Of a stretch of DNA of 64,000 bases, positions 51,511-60,188 are shown one piece after another. Position numbers and translations under genes: made by a program. Source of the stretch: Winogradskyella psychrotolerans RS-3 (GTDB lineage Bacteria; Bacteroidota; Bacteroidia; Flavobacteriales; Flavobacteriaceae). Numbering within the stretch: the stretch's first letter is position 1; every line of letters begins with the position of its first letter. The stretch covers positions 1 through 64,000 of the forward strand of contig NZ_ATMR01000124.1 of the NCBI RefSeq assembly GCF_000427335.1, written 5' to 3'. Below the pieces are notes generated by a model, which did no database searches, was not told where the DNA came from, and saw only the letters and a list, made by a program, of their open reading frames with translations.

Positions 51511-53712
51511 TTATTCTACAAGTTCAAAATGAACTTTTTGATCATTAATAATAACATAGAAATCACCAGACTCTAAATGTCTATTTCCTTGGCTATCTAC
51601 AAAACTCAAATCTCTTTCAGGTTTAATTTCAAAACGATAGACTACTTTTTCGCCAGCCTTAATACTCTTTTTTTCAAAATGCTTTAACTCTTTTATAGGT
51701 CTAGAAATAGATGCAAAAGGATCTTTTAAAAACCATAATACGGATTCTTTTCCATCAAGATTTCCAGAATTAGTAACTTCGACTTCGGCTATTAGAGTTT
51801 GGTCTTTAGTGATTTTTTTAGAAGATAATTTAATAGCACTATAATCGTATGTTGTATAACTTAGACCATGGCCAAACCAATACAATGGATCTCTAGGAAT
51901 ATCTTGATAATGCCCTAATGTTGGTCTAGCAGCTTGACGCATATTATAATAAATAGGAATTTGACCTGTTGTTTGTGGAAACGTCATCGGGAGTTTTCCT
52001 GATGGATTGTGTCGTCCTGAAAGTAGACCAGCAACAGCAGGTCCTGCCATTGTTCCTGGTTGCCAAATTTCGACAATAGCATCTGCCATTTTCTCTAACC
52101 GAATTAATTCTAAAGGTCTTCCGCTAGAAAGCATTAGAATAATGGGTTTGTTTGTTTTGCGCAGTGCTGCAACTAAATCTTCTTGAATTTTAGGCAGAGC
52201 AATTGTAGAACGAGAACCATTTTCTCCACTCCAATGTCTTTTTTCTCCTAAAAATAAAACGATAGCATCCGAATTATTTGCGGCTTGTAGTGCAGCATCG
52301 AAACCACTTGTGTCATCTCCATCGTAATCACAACCTAAGGCGTAGTTTAAAGTAGCTTTATTTTTAAACTCTTTTTCTAAGCCTTCATATATGGTTTTTA
52401 CATCTTCTGGTCGTCCCATACCTTCCCAAAATCCCATAATATGAACAGAGTCTTTAACCATTGGGCCTATTATGGCCAAATTTTTATACTTAGATGTAAT
52501 AGGAAGTGTTTCATTTTCATTCTTAAGTAATACAAAAGATTCAGAGGCGAGTTCTTCTGCCACTTCTAAATATTCAGGAAGAAGGTAACGCTCTTCTTCT
52601 GAAACCACATCGACGTAAGGGTTTTCAAACAAGCCTAGTTTCATCTTCACTCTTAATATGCGTCTTACAGCCTCATCGATGGACTCCATTGGTACTTTTC
52701 CTTCTGCAACAAGTTCTGGTAAATAGTCTACATAGGCATTATCTACCATATCCATTTCTATTCCTGCCATAAATGCCTTTTGCGTTGCTTCTTTTAAATC
52801 TTTAGCAACACTTTGTTCTACGAGGTTACGTACCGAACCCCAATCCGAAACCACAAATCCATCATGTTTCCATTTTTCTTTTAATACTTCTGTTAAAGTA
52901 TAATGATTTGCAGAAGCCGGAATACCAGAAATATCATTAAAACCACTCATTAAAGTGGCTGCACCAGCATTAACTCCTGCTTCAAAAGGTGGCATAAAAG
53001 TTTCCCATAAGGTTTGATTTGAAACGTCGCTATAATGATAATCGCGTCCTCCTTCAGATAAACTGTAGCCTATAAAATGTTTTAAGCAAGCTGCTATTGT
53101 ATATTTTTCATTCAAATTAGAACCTTGATAGCCTTGAACTGCAGCAACAGCGAATGCAGAATTGGCATACGTATCTTCGCCATAACCTTCTGAGACGCGT
53201 CCCCAACGTGCATCTCTAGCAACATCTACCATAGGTGAAAAGGTCCAATCTAAGCCAGAAAGCCAACTTTCTTTAGCTGTTATGGCACTAGATTCTCTAA
53301 CGAGTTCTGTATTCCAAGAAGACGCTTGTGCTAACGGAATCGGAAAGATGGTACGGTAACCGTGGATAGCGTCAAAACCAAATATGATAGGAATTCCTAA
53401 TCGGGATTCTGTCATGGCTTTTTTCTGAATTTGATTTCGGTATTCAGGATTCGTACTTCTATAAAGTAAAGAGCCAATCTCAGGGCTAACTTCTCGCATT
53501 TTTTCCCCAATATTATTTGGGTTTGCGTTTTTACCGTATGTCCACTGATTCATTTGCATAATCTTTTCGTCTAAGGTCATTAGACTAATAAGGTGTTCAA
53601 TACGGTCTTCTATAGGTGCGTTTTTATCTTTATAATCAGAGGTGTTATTTTTAGTATTTTCAGCACAAGTGATCATTATTATTGCCGATAAAGCAAAAAT
53701 TATTTTTTTCAT
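51511..53712 (-). CDS. bglX: Glycoside hydrolase family 3 beta-glucosidase
   Basis: A 733-residue GH3 enzyme of the BglX type with a lipoprotein signal (MKKIIFALSAIIMITC). The (beta/alpha)8 domain has IIFGFDAIHGYRTIFPIPLA and the catalytic nucleophile Asp in DGFVVSDWGSVRNLVEQ. The second domain has VLLKNENETLPI and the C-terminal fibronectin-like tail KSVKAGEKVVYRFEI-like strand. It should remove terminal glucose (or xylose) from oligosaccharides in the periplasm. ATG 53712 is chosen because it starts the signal; the frame runs to 53817. Confidence 0.95.
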   Translation of the reverse strand: MKKIIFALSAIIMITCAENTKNNTSDYKDKNAPIEDRIEHLISLMTLDEKIMQMNQWTYGKNANPNNIGEKMREVSPEIGSLLYRSTNPEYRNQIQKKAMTESRLGIPIIFGFDAIHGYRTIFPIPLAQASSWNTELVRESSAITAKESWLSGLDWTFSPMVDVARDARWGRVSEGYGEDTYANSAFAVAAVQGYQGSNLNEKYTIAACLKHFIGYSLSEGGRDYHYSDVSNQTLWETFMPPFEAGVNAGAATLMSGFNDISGIPASANHYTLTEVLKEKWKHDGFVVSDWGSVRNLVEQSVAKDLKEATQKAFMAGIEMDMVDNAYVDYLPELVAEGKVPMESIDEAVRRILRVKMKLGLFENPYVDVVSEEERYLLPEYLEVAEELASESFVLLKNENETLPITSKYKNLAIIGPMVKDSVHIMGFWEGMGRPEDVKTIYEGLEKEFKNKATLNYALGCDYDGDDTSGFDAALQAANNSDAIVLFLGEKRHWSGENGSRSTIALPKIQEDLVAALRKTNKPIILMLSSGRPLELIRLEKMADAIVEIWQPGTMAGPAVAGLLSGRHNPSGKLPMTFPQTTGQIPIYYNMRQAARPTLGHYQDIPRDPLYWFGHGLSYTTYDYSAIKLSSKKITKDQTLIAEVEVTNSGNLDGKESVLWFLKDPFASISRPIKELKHFEKKSIKAGEKVVYRFEIKPERDLSFVDSQGNRHLESGDFYVIINDQKVHFELVE

Positions 53713-53768
53713 TTGAGTAATTTTTATAGATTTAGATATAGGGTCTAAGATGTTTAACCTATAATTGA

Positions 53769-53800
53769 AAAACCTATGAAGTTTTATTTTCATAGGTTTT
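53769..53800 (-). terminator. Terminator or attenuator hairpin between PKD and GH3 genes
   Basis: Perfect 12-base arms AAAACCTATGAA and TTCATAGGTTTT with an eight-base loop, followed on the minus strand by a short T-run. It may end or weaken the PKD transcript before GH3. A weak ACAT/CCC-like sequence (53737-53755) follows it. Confidence 0.7.
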
Positions 53801-53823
53801 AATAATGGTTTTATCATTAGTTA

Positions 53824-55524
53824 TTAATTACCAGCGCCGAGATATTCAACCGCATTAACAAATATGGTATTACCTGTTTCGTTAAGCATATAACCGGTTG
53901 GAGAAGACATAAACATTCTTTTTCCTGAGGCAGGAATCGCTCCATCATAGCATTCTGTATTTGCTTCCCATTCTACAATGGCAACCTTTGTTCCGTCAGA
54001 AGCTAAAAGCGTACCATTCCCTACATCAGAGACTAAAACAGAATGAAAACCACCAGCAGTAAGAATAGATCCCGTGTTGTCTGATGTTAAGGTTACATCT
54101 GTAAAAATTGGGTGTTCAGGTAAATTAGCATCTAAACTATTACCTCCACCTTCATCGACATCTGTACTATTAAAGAGTTGTAACCTAGAACTTCTGGCCG
54201 TATAGGCATTCATGTTAAGTACAGGTGTTGACACGGTTGCCCAAACGTTTGCAAGAGCACTGTTGTCTCCACCAATATTAACACTGTTTGTGTTTCTGGT
54301 GATTATAACAACATCAAAATTATTTAATTGATTGGCGCCACCAGCATCTAGATTATTAAATTGTCCGTTTATGGCTTGTACAGTATGTCCAGCTTCTTCA
54401 AGAATAGTGATAAAACCTTGATCTCCATCCACACTATCAGTAACTAAAACCACATCAAAAGGTCCTCCAGAATTACACGGTTCTGGTATCGCACCAGCAA
54501 CAAGGTATTGTACCGCATTTAATAAGATGGCGTCTCCGACTTCGTTTAACATATAACCTGTTGGTGAAGACATAAACATTCTTTTTCCTAATGCAGGAAT
54601 GGCACCATCATAAAATTCAACATTTGCCTCCCATTCAACGATTGCAACTTTGCTGCCATCAGAAGCGATTAATGTGCCGTTACCAACGTCAGAAACTATA
54701 ACGGTATGAAGTCCACTACCAGTAAGAATGGTTCCGGTATTATTTCCTGTTAAAGTAATTCCACTAAATATAGGGTGTTCAGGGATATTTGCATCCAAAC
54801 TGTTGCCTCCACTTTCATCTACTTCAGTACTATTAAAGAGTTGTAGCCTAGAACTTCTAGCTGTAAAAGCATTCATATTTAATACAGGAGTTTCAACGGT
54901 TGCCCATATTGTTGCTAACGCACTATTATCTCCACCAATACTTACACTGTTTGTGTTTCTAGAGATAATAACCAAATCGAAGTTATTTAATTGGTTGGCT
55001 CCCGTAGAGGTTAGGTTATTATATTGCCCTTCTATGGCTTGCACTGAGTGCCCAGCGTCTTCGAGTACCGAAATAAATCCTTGATCTGCACTAATATTAT
55101 CTGTTACCAAAACAACATCAAAATTTCCATACTCGCCACAAGGCACATCCACAGGTCCTGAATTGGGATCTTCTTCAACAAATATTGAAAATGTAAATAT
55201 CTCTGTGGTATTGTCAACATATTTAACAAGAAGTTGTGCTTCAAATGTTCCGGAAGAATTGTAAGTCACCGTTACATTTGGATTTATTGATGTTGCTGGT
55301 GTACCACCTTCAAATGTCCAATCTGTTGTAATTGATTTGGTAGAAGAACTTGTAAAATTAGTAGAGGCACCAAATTCTAAACTAGAATTAGAAACACTAG
55401 CTGTAGTTTCTCCTGCATCGTATAATGTTACTTCCCTAATATCATCTTCACAAGATAGATTAAGTACTGTGAAACATATAATAAAATAATAGAGTTTGCT
55501 GAATTTTAATTTTTTAAACATCAT
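53824..55524 (-). CDS. PKD-domain lipoprotein with a duplicated unknown domain
   Basis: A 566-residue lipoprotein (FTVLNLSC lipobox). Residues 40-120 form a PKD-like beta-sandwich (TTDWTFEGGTPATSINPNV). Two near-identical units of about 205 residues follow (about 133-345 and 357-566). Each starts FDVVLVTD, contains LVIISRNTNSV-like sequence, SSRLQLFNSTEVDE and MFMSSPTGYMLNE, and ends LNAVQYL. Such PKD lipoproteins fill the SusE/F-like position in flavobacterial PULs and bind glycan at the cell surface. The unit's family is not recognised. An HTCS box lies upstream. Confidence 0.85.
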   Translation of the reverse strand: MMFKKLKFSKLYYFIICFTVLNLSCEDDIREVTLYDAGETTASVSNSSLEFGASTNFTSSSTKSITTDWTFEGGTPATSINPNVTVTYNSSGTFEAQLLVKYVDNTTEIFTFSIFVEEDPNSGPVDVPCGEYGNFDVVLVTDNISADQGFISVLEDAGHSVQAIEGQYNNLTSTGANQLNNFDLVIISRNTNSVSIGGDNSALATIWATVETPVLNMNAFTARSSRLQLFNSTEVDESGGNSLDANIPEHPIFSGITLTGNNTGTILTGSGLHTVIVSDVGNGTLIASDGSKVAIVEWEANVEFYDGAIPALGKRMFMSSPTGYMLNEVGDAILLNAVQYLVAGAIPEPCNSGGPFDVVLVTDSVDGDQGFITILEEAGHTVQAINGQFNNLDAGGANQLNNFDVVIITRNTNSVNIGGDNSALANVWATVSTPVLNMNAYTARSSRLQLFNSTDVDEGGGNSLDANLPEHPIFTDVTLTSDNTGSILTAGGFHSVLVSDVGNGTLLASDGTKVAIVEWEANTECYDGAIPASGKRMFMSSPTGYMLNETGNTIFVNAVEYLGAGN

Positions 55525-55593
55525 AATAATCCATAATTAAGGTGCTACAAAGATTGTAAATTACATGCACTCCAATGATTATAATTGTTTCTC

Positions 55594-55618
55594 TTTAGGG
55601 GTTTGAATGTACATTTGT
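55594..55618 (-). promoter_or_regulatory. Candidate HTCS box upstream of the PKD gene
   Basis: Read toward the gene: GTACATTCAAACCCCTAAA, 70-94 bases before the start. Confidence 0.6.
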
Positions 55619-55721
55619 GTTAATTTAACAAATAAAATTATTTCAAAAATTATTAGAGAATCGTTTAATTTACTGTTTTTGAGTCAGTTAATTGCGTAAT
55701 GTGTTGTTCGCTTATAAGTCG

Positions 55722-55744
55722 CGTACATTCATGCCCCTAAAAGG
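55722..55744 (+). promoter_or_regulatory. Candidate HTCS box upstream of the HTCS gene
   Basis: GTACATTCATGCCCCTAAAA, 92-114 bases before the start at 55836. It shares 16 of 19 positions with the box on the other side of this region and faces the opposite gene. Confidence 0.6.
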
Positions 55745-55835
55745 ATATTTTTAAGGAACACTATTTATGATTATAATATTACTTTGCTGTTAATCTTAAT
55801 TAAATAAAAAATAATAATTGCGTTTTTTTCAATTT

Positions 55836-58800
55836 ATGCACCGTTTTATAAAATATATAATAAGTCTTTTCATTTTAATTTGCCTTCAATCTTTTGTGCA
55901 AGCGCAGATTTCTAGATTAAATTTTGAACAAATTAATTATGATGAAGATTTCTCTCCAAGCATGATTTCTAGTTTGGTGCAAACCAAAAAAGGGTTTATT
56001 TGGATAGGTACAGAAAATGGATTATTCAGGTATGATGGTTATAGCTTTTATAGGTATGTCAGAAATAAAACTGAAGGAAGCCTAAGTAATAATCATGTTA
56101 ATGTCATTTTTGAGGATAACGAAGGTGATCTGTGGATTGGTACAAATCACGGTGTTAATCGATTTAATAAAAACTCAAACACCTTTACTGCTATCGATGT
56201 TTCACAGACAAAAGGAGGTCGTAATTATATTAGTTCATTTGCAGAGGACAGCAACAACAATGTGTGGGTTGGTACCTTTGGGGGAGTGAAGCGGTTGAAT
56301 AAAAATGAAAACCTTTTGGAAAACATCTCAAATGATTTGAATTTTAAATTAAACCAAAGTAGAGTGTTGTCTTTGTTTTACGATAAAGATTACGGGATTT
56401 TAACAGGAACAGCTCAAGGTTTACAATCCTTTAATCCGGATACAAAAGAACTTAATAAACTACCAAAAGTATTTGAGGACCATCCAGATTTTTTAAAAGC
56501 TAAAATCTGGAAAATTGTTAAAGAAGCTAATGGAGACCTATGGTTCGGAACAGAGACTATGGGTGTCTTTTTATATTCTAAGAGTAATGATTCTTTAGCT
56601 CAATTTAAACATAATTATGAAGATATTAATTCTATATCTTCTAATTGGATAAATGATATAATTACAGTAGACGATGATACCGTTTGGTTTGCCACCCAAA
56701 ATGGACTAGATGTTTATGACAAAAACACCAAAACATTTAATAGGTATAAACATAATGCCCTAAATAATTATAGCTTAACGGATAATAATCTACAATGTTT
56801 TTTAAAAGACAGAAATGACTGTGTTTGGATAGGTACCATGTCTGGCGAGATAAATTTTTATAATAAGGCAAATTCAAATTTTACAAATATTGGTGAGACG
56901 ATTGCTCCTAATTTTGGGTTAAATCATCCTTTAGCCACAGCTATGCTTCCAGAGAATGATAATGAATTATGGGTCGGAACGTATGGAGGCGGATTAACAC
57001 ATCTCAATTTTAGTTTAAATATTTCTAACCATTATATGGTTGACGAGAGAGATGAAAGAAAAACAAAAAATCTGGTTACTGCCTTAGTTGAAAAAGATAA
57101 GCATCATCTTATATGTGGCACATTTAATGGCTTGTTTGATTTTGATAAAAACAATAAAAAATTCACACCTATTCAGTTGTCCGCCAAAGGTTCCACTGAA
57201 GATGAACGCCCTATTACATCTCTAATCGTTGATAATGGTAGCATATGGGTAGGAACGGATGGAAATGGTTTGATAAAAGTACTTGCGGATGGCACTATTG
57301 AAAATTACATGGCTGACAAATCACCATCCTCATTGTCAGATAATTTTATCATGGATCTTGAAAACCGAAAAGATGGTATTTGGATTACAACTCAAAATGG
57401 ATTAAATTATTTTGACAAATCTCTTAAAAAGGTCACTAAGTTATATAAAACATCAACTAATCCAGCAATAGGCAACAATAGCTTAACGGCACTATTTACG
57501 GACTCGAAGGGTAGATTATGGATAGGTGGTGATTTTGACGGCTTATTTTGTTTTGACGAATCTTCAGAAAGCTTTAGTGTTATTAATAAGGATAAAGGGT
57601 TTACTAATGCTACTATTCAAAGTATTTCTGAGGATTCGGAAGGGGACCTTTGGGTCAGTTCAGAAGATTTTTTATTTCGAATAAAAATTAATAGCGAAAC
57701 TACGGCATTTGATAATTCAGATATTCAAATTACCAAATTTTCAAATAAAGATGGGGTTTCTATAAAACAATTCTCATATAATGCTAGCGTATTAATTAAT
57801 GAGAAACAGCTTGCTTTTGGAGCCACTAAAGGAGTAACAATTTTTAATCCTTCAACGATTTATAAAGCTCCTAATGAAAATGAAATAGTTTTAACAACAC
57901 TTATTATTAATAATGAAGTTGTAGAGAGTAATGAAGATAATTCAATATTAAGTAAACCTATTTCAGAAACTTCCGAAATAACGATTAATTATGATCAAGG
58001 TTATTTAGGCTTAGAATTTAGTAGTCTCAATTTTATTAATCCTAAAAAAAGTAGATATGCCTATAAGCTAGATGACGACTTAAGAAATGATGAATGGCAC
58101 GACACAGGAACTCAAAATCGAATCAACTTATCAAATTTAAATCCTGGAAAATATTTGTTATCCATAAAATCTACAAATGAAGATAGCATTTGGAATCCTA
58201 AAATAAAAACTTTAGAAATAACGGTATTACCTCCATGGTGGAAAACATGGTGGGCTTATTTCATTTACTTTTTATTAGTGGTACTTGTGGGCTTTATTAT
58301 AGCGAATTTTATAAATAATAGAGTAAAACTAAAAAGGGAATTATTTTTAGAGCACGTAGAAAGTGAGCGTAAACAAGAAATGCTAAATATGCAGCTCAAC
58401 TTTTTCACAAATATTTCTCACGAAATCAGAACTCCTTTAACGCTTATAAAAGGTCCAATTGAAGAGTTACTAGAAGATGCTGATAAGGATCCTAAATCAG
58501 AAAACAAACTTAAAACTATAAAGCAAAATTCAGATCGATTACTAAAGTTAGTCAATGAGCTGTTAGATTTTAGAAAAGCCGAAAAAGGCCATATGCGTAT
58601 TTATTGTGAGGAACAAGATATTGTTGCCTTTTGTTTCGAAATCTTTGAGTCTTTTAAAGGCTTGGCTGTTAAAAAAGGTATTGAATATAATTTTGTTTTG
58701 AATTCCAACTCTATAAAAGTGTATTTTGATAAAAATCAAATGGAAAAAGTGATTTTTAATCTTCTTTCTAACGCATTCAAATTCACCAAAAAAAATGGAA

Positions 58801-59981
58801 AAATTGTATTTGCGGTAGAGCAGACTAATAGTGGAGATAACAAAGTGCTTATTAAGATTAAGGATAATGGTATTGGTGTTCCAGAAACAAGTAAAAGCAA
58901 CATATTTAATAGGTTCTTTCAGGTAGATGATAGAGGTGTTCATAACATGGGTAGTGGTGTTGGCTTGGCGTTGTCTAAAACTATTGTAGAACTGCACAAA
59001 GGAGAATTAGTATTAGAAGAAGAAAAAGAGTCATGGGCGAATACGGTATTTCAAATTGGATTATTATTAGGTAAAGCACACTTTGATGCAGATCAAATTG
59101 ACGACAGTGAATCAGCGGCAGGAAATACGGTTATAGATGCTGATCTCAATTCTAGAGAATCCTTTACAGATCACGAGGATTTTGAATTTGAATACACAGA
59201 ATATGATCCTGATAAAAAAACGATTTTTACGGTAGAGGATAATGATGAGGTAAGAAAATTTATCGCGGATATTTTAATTGAAAACTATAATGTTTTGGAC
59301 TTCTCTAGTGCTAAGGAGGCTATAAGTTATATGGAAAAAGAAATTCCTGATTTAATTATAAGTGATATTATGATGCCAGAAATGGATGGTTTACAATTTT
59401 GTAAATTCATCAAAACGAACGAAAGTACTAATCATATTCCAGTTATACTATTAACAGCAAAAGCGACTGTTGATAATAGAGTTGAAGGACTATCCACAGG
59501 AGCAGATTCCTATATTTCAAAACCTTTTAGTACAAAGGTTTTATTGCTAAGCGTTCAAAATTTATTGAAATCTAAAGAAATTTTTAGGCAAAAATACAGT
59601 GGTAACTTCATAGTGGATTCGGATCTTGAAAAATTAACAACTCCTGAAGAAGTCTTTCTTAAAAAATTAATGCAAATCATTGAGGAAAATTTAGAAAATC
59701 CCGATTTTGATGTGAGCATGTTAGTCGACAAAATAGGAATGAGTAGAACCATTCTCTACAAAAAAGTAAATTCGTTAACTAATCATTCGGTTGCTAGTTT
59801 AATTAAACAGCTTAGATTAAAAAAGGCAGCTGATATTATAGTGAAGACAAGTTATCCAATTTCAGAGGTCGCATTTATGGTTGGGTTTAACGATCGTAAA
59901 CACTTTAGCAGAGAATTTAAAAAGATATATAAACATTCACCGTCGGCCTATAAAAAACTTCAAGAGGGTGTTGAGGATTAG
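55836..59981 (+). CDS. Hybrid two-component sensor (HTCS) with AraC output
   Basis: A 1381-residue one-protein two-component system typical of PULs. After a signal peptide come about 14 two-component propeller repeats (for example GFIWIGTENGLFRYDG) and a Y_Y_Y domain (YAYKLDDDLRNDEWHDTG). One transmembrane helix follows, then HisKA (FFTNISHEIRTPLTLIKGP), the ATPase (NLLSNAFKFT, GSGVGLALSK), a receiver (Asp in IISDIMMPEMDGLQF) and an AraC HTH (ISEVAFMVGFNDRKHFSREF). Oligosaccharide binding in the periplasm should activate nearby genes. ATG 55836 is preferred; TTG 55818 would add six residues. Confidence 0.96.
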   Translation: MHRFIKYIISLFILICLQSFVQAQISRLNFEQINYDEDFSPSMISSLVQTKKGFIWIGTENGLFRYDGYSFYRYVRNKTEGSLSNNHVNVIFEDNEGDLWIGTNHGVNRFNKNSNTFTAIDVSQTKGGRNYISSFAEDSNNNVWVGTFGGVKRLNKNENLLENISNDLNFKLNQSRVLSLFYDKDYGILTGTAQGLQSFNPDTKELNKLPKVFEDHPDFLKAKIWKIVKEANGDLWFGTETMGVFLYSKSNDSLAQFKHNYEDINSISSNWINDIITVDDDTVWFATQNGLDVYDKNTKTFNRYKHNALNNYSLTDNNLQCFLKDRNDCVWIGTMSGEINFYNKANSNFTNIGETIAPNFGLNHPLATAMLPENDNELWVGTYGGGLTHLNFSLNISNHYMVDERDERKTKNLVTALVEKDKHHLICGTFNGLFDFDKNNKKFTPIQLSAKGSTEDERPITSLIVDNGSIWVGTDGNGLIKVLADGTIENYMADKSPSSLSDNFIMDLENRKDGIWITTQNGLNYFDKSLKKVTKLYKTSTNPAIGNNSLTALFTDSKGRLWIGGDFDGLFCFDESSESFSVINKDKGFTNATIQSISEDSEGDLWVSSEDFLFRIKINSETTAFDNSDIQITKFSNKDGVSIKQFSYNASVLINEKQLAFGATKGVTIFNPSTIYKAPNENEIVLTTLIINNEVVESNEDNSILSKPISETSEITINYDQGYLGLEFSSLNFINPKKSRYAYKLDDDLRNDEWHDTGTQNRINLSNLNPGKYLLSIKSTNEDSIWNPKIKTLEITVLPPWWKTWWAYFIYFLLVVLVGFIIANFINNRVKLKRELFLEHVESERKQEMLNMQLNFFTNISHEIRTPLTLIKGPIEELLEDADKDPKSENKLKTIKQNSDRLLKLVNELLDFRKAEKGHMRIYCEEQDIVAFCFEIFESFKGLAVKKGIEYNFVLNSNSIKVYFDKNQMEKVIFNLLSNAFKFTKKNGKIVFAVEQTNSGDNKVLIKIKDNGIGVPETSKSNIFNRFFQVDDRGVHNMGSGVGLALSKTIVELHKGELVLEEEKESWANTVFQIGLLLGKAHFDADQIDDSESAAGNTVIDADLNSRESFTDHEDFEFEYTEYDPDKKTIFTVEDNDEVRKFIADILIENYNVLDFSSAKEAISYMEKEIPDLIISDIMMPEMDGLQFCKFIKTNESTNHIPVILLTAKATVDNRVEGLSTGADSYISKPFSTKVLLLSVQNLLKSKEIFRQKYSGNFIVDSDLEKLTTPEEVFLKKLMQIIEENLENPDFDVSMLVDKIGMSRTILYKKVNSLTNHSVASLIKQLRLKKAADIIVKTSYPISEVAFMVGFNDRKHFSREFKKIYKHSPSAYKKLQEGVED

Positions 59982-60082
59982 CAGAATTTCATCTAATTTA
60001 TGAGTTTTCCTTACCTATTTAAAGAAGAATGCGGTGAATATTTTAGTTTTAAAACACTGTAAATAAGTACTTTAAATATAAA

Positions 60083-60103
60083 ACACATTCACACCCCTTG
60101 AAA
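60083..60103 (+). promoter_or_regulatory. Candidate HTCS box upstream of susC
   Basis: ACACATTCACACCCCTTGAAA, 86-106 bases before the start at 60189. CATATTTG (60141-60148) downstream of it resembles the -7 element. Confidence 0.6.
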
Positions 60104-60188
60104 CGCATATTTTAATACCTAAAGATTTATTTTATTCAATCATATTTGTGTGCTACATAAATGTAACGCAACTAACTTTCTTGATAAA

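Larger units (their letters stand above)
55525..55835. other. Divergent promoter region of the PUL
   Basis: The 311 bases between the PKD gene and the HTCS gene contain no gene. They hold two oppositely facing copies of the ACAT-N5-CCCC box (55594-55618 and 55722-55744), one for each divergent gene. The rest is very AT-rich. Confidence 0.75.

Noticed and set aside
53737..53755. Fifth HTCS box, before GH3
   Set aside because: It matches ACAT-N6-CCC only loosely and lies 25-43 bases from the start, unlike the others; kept only as a remark.
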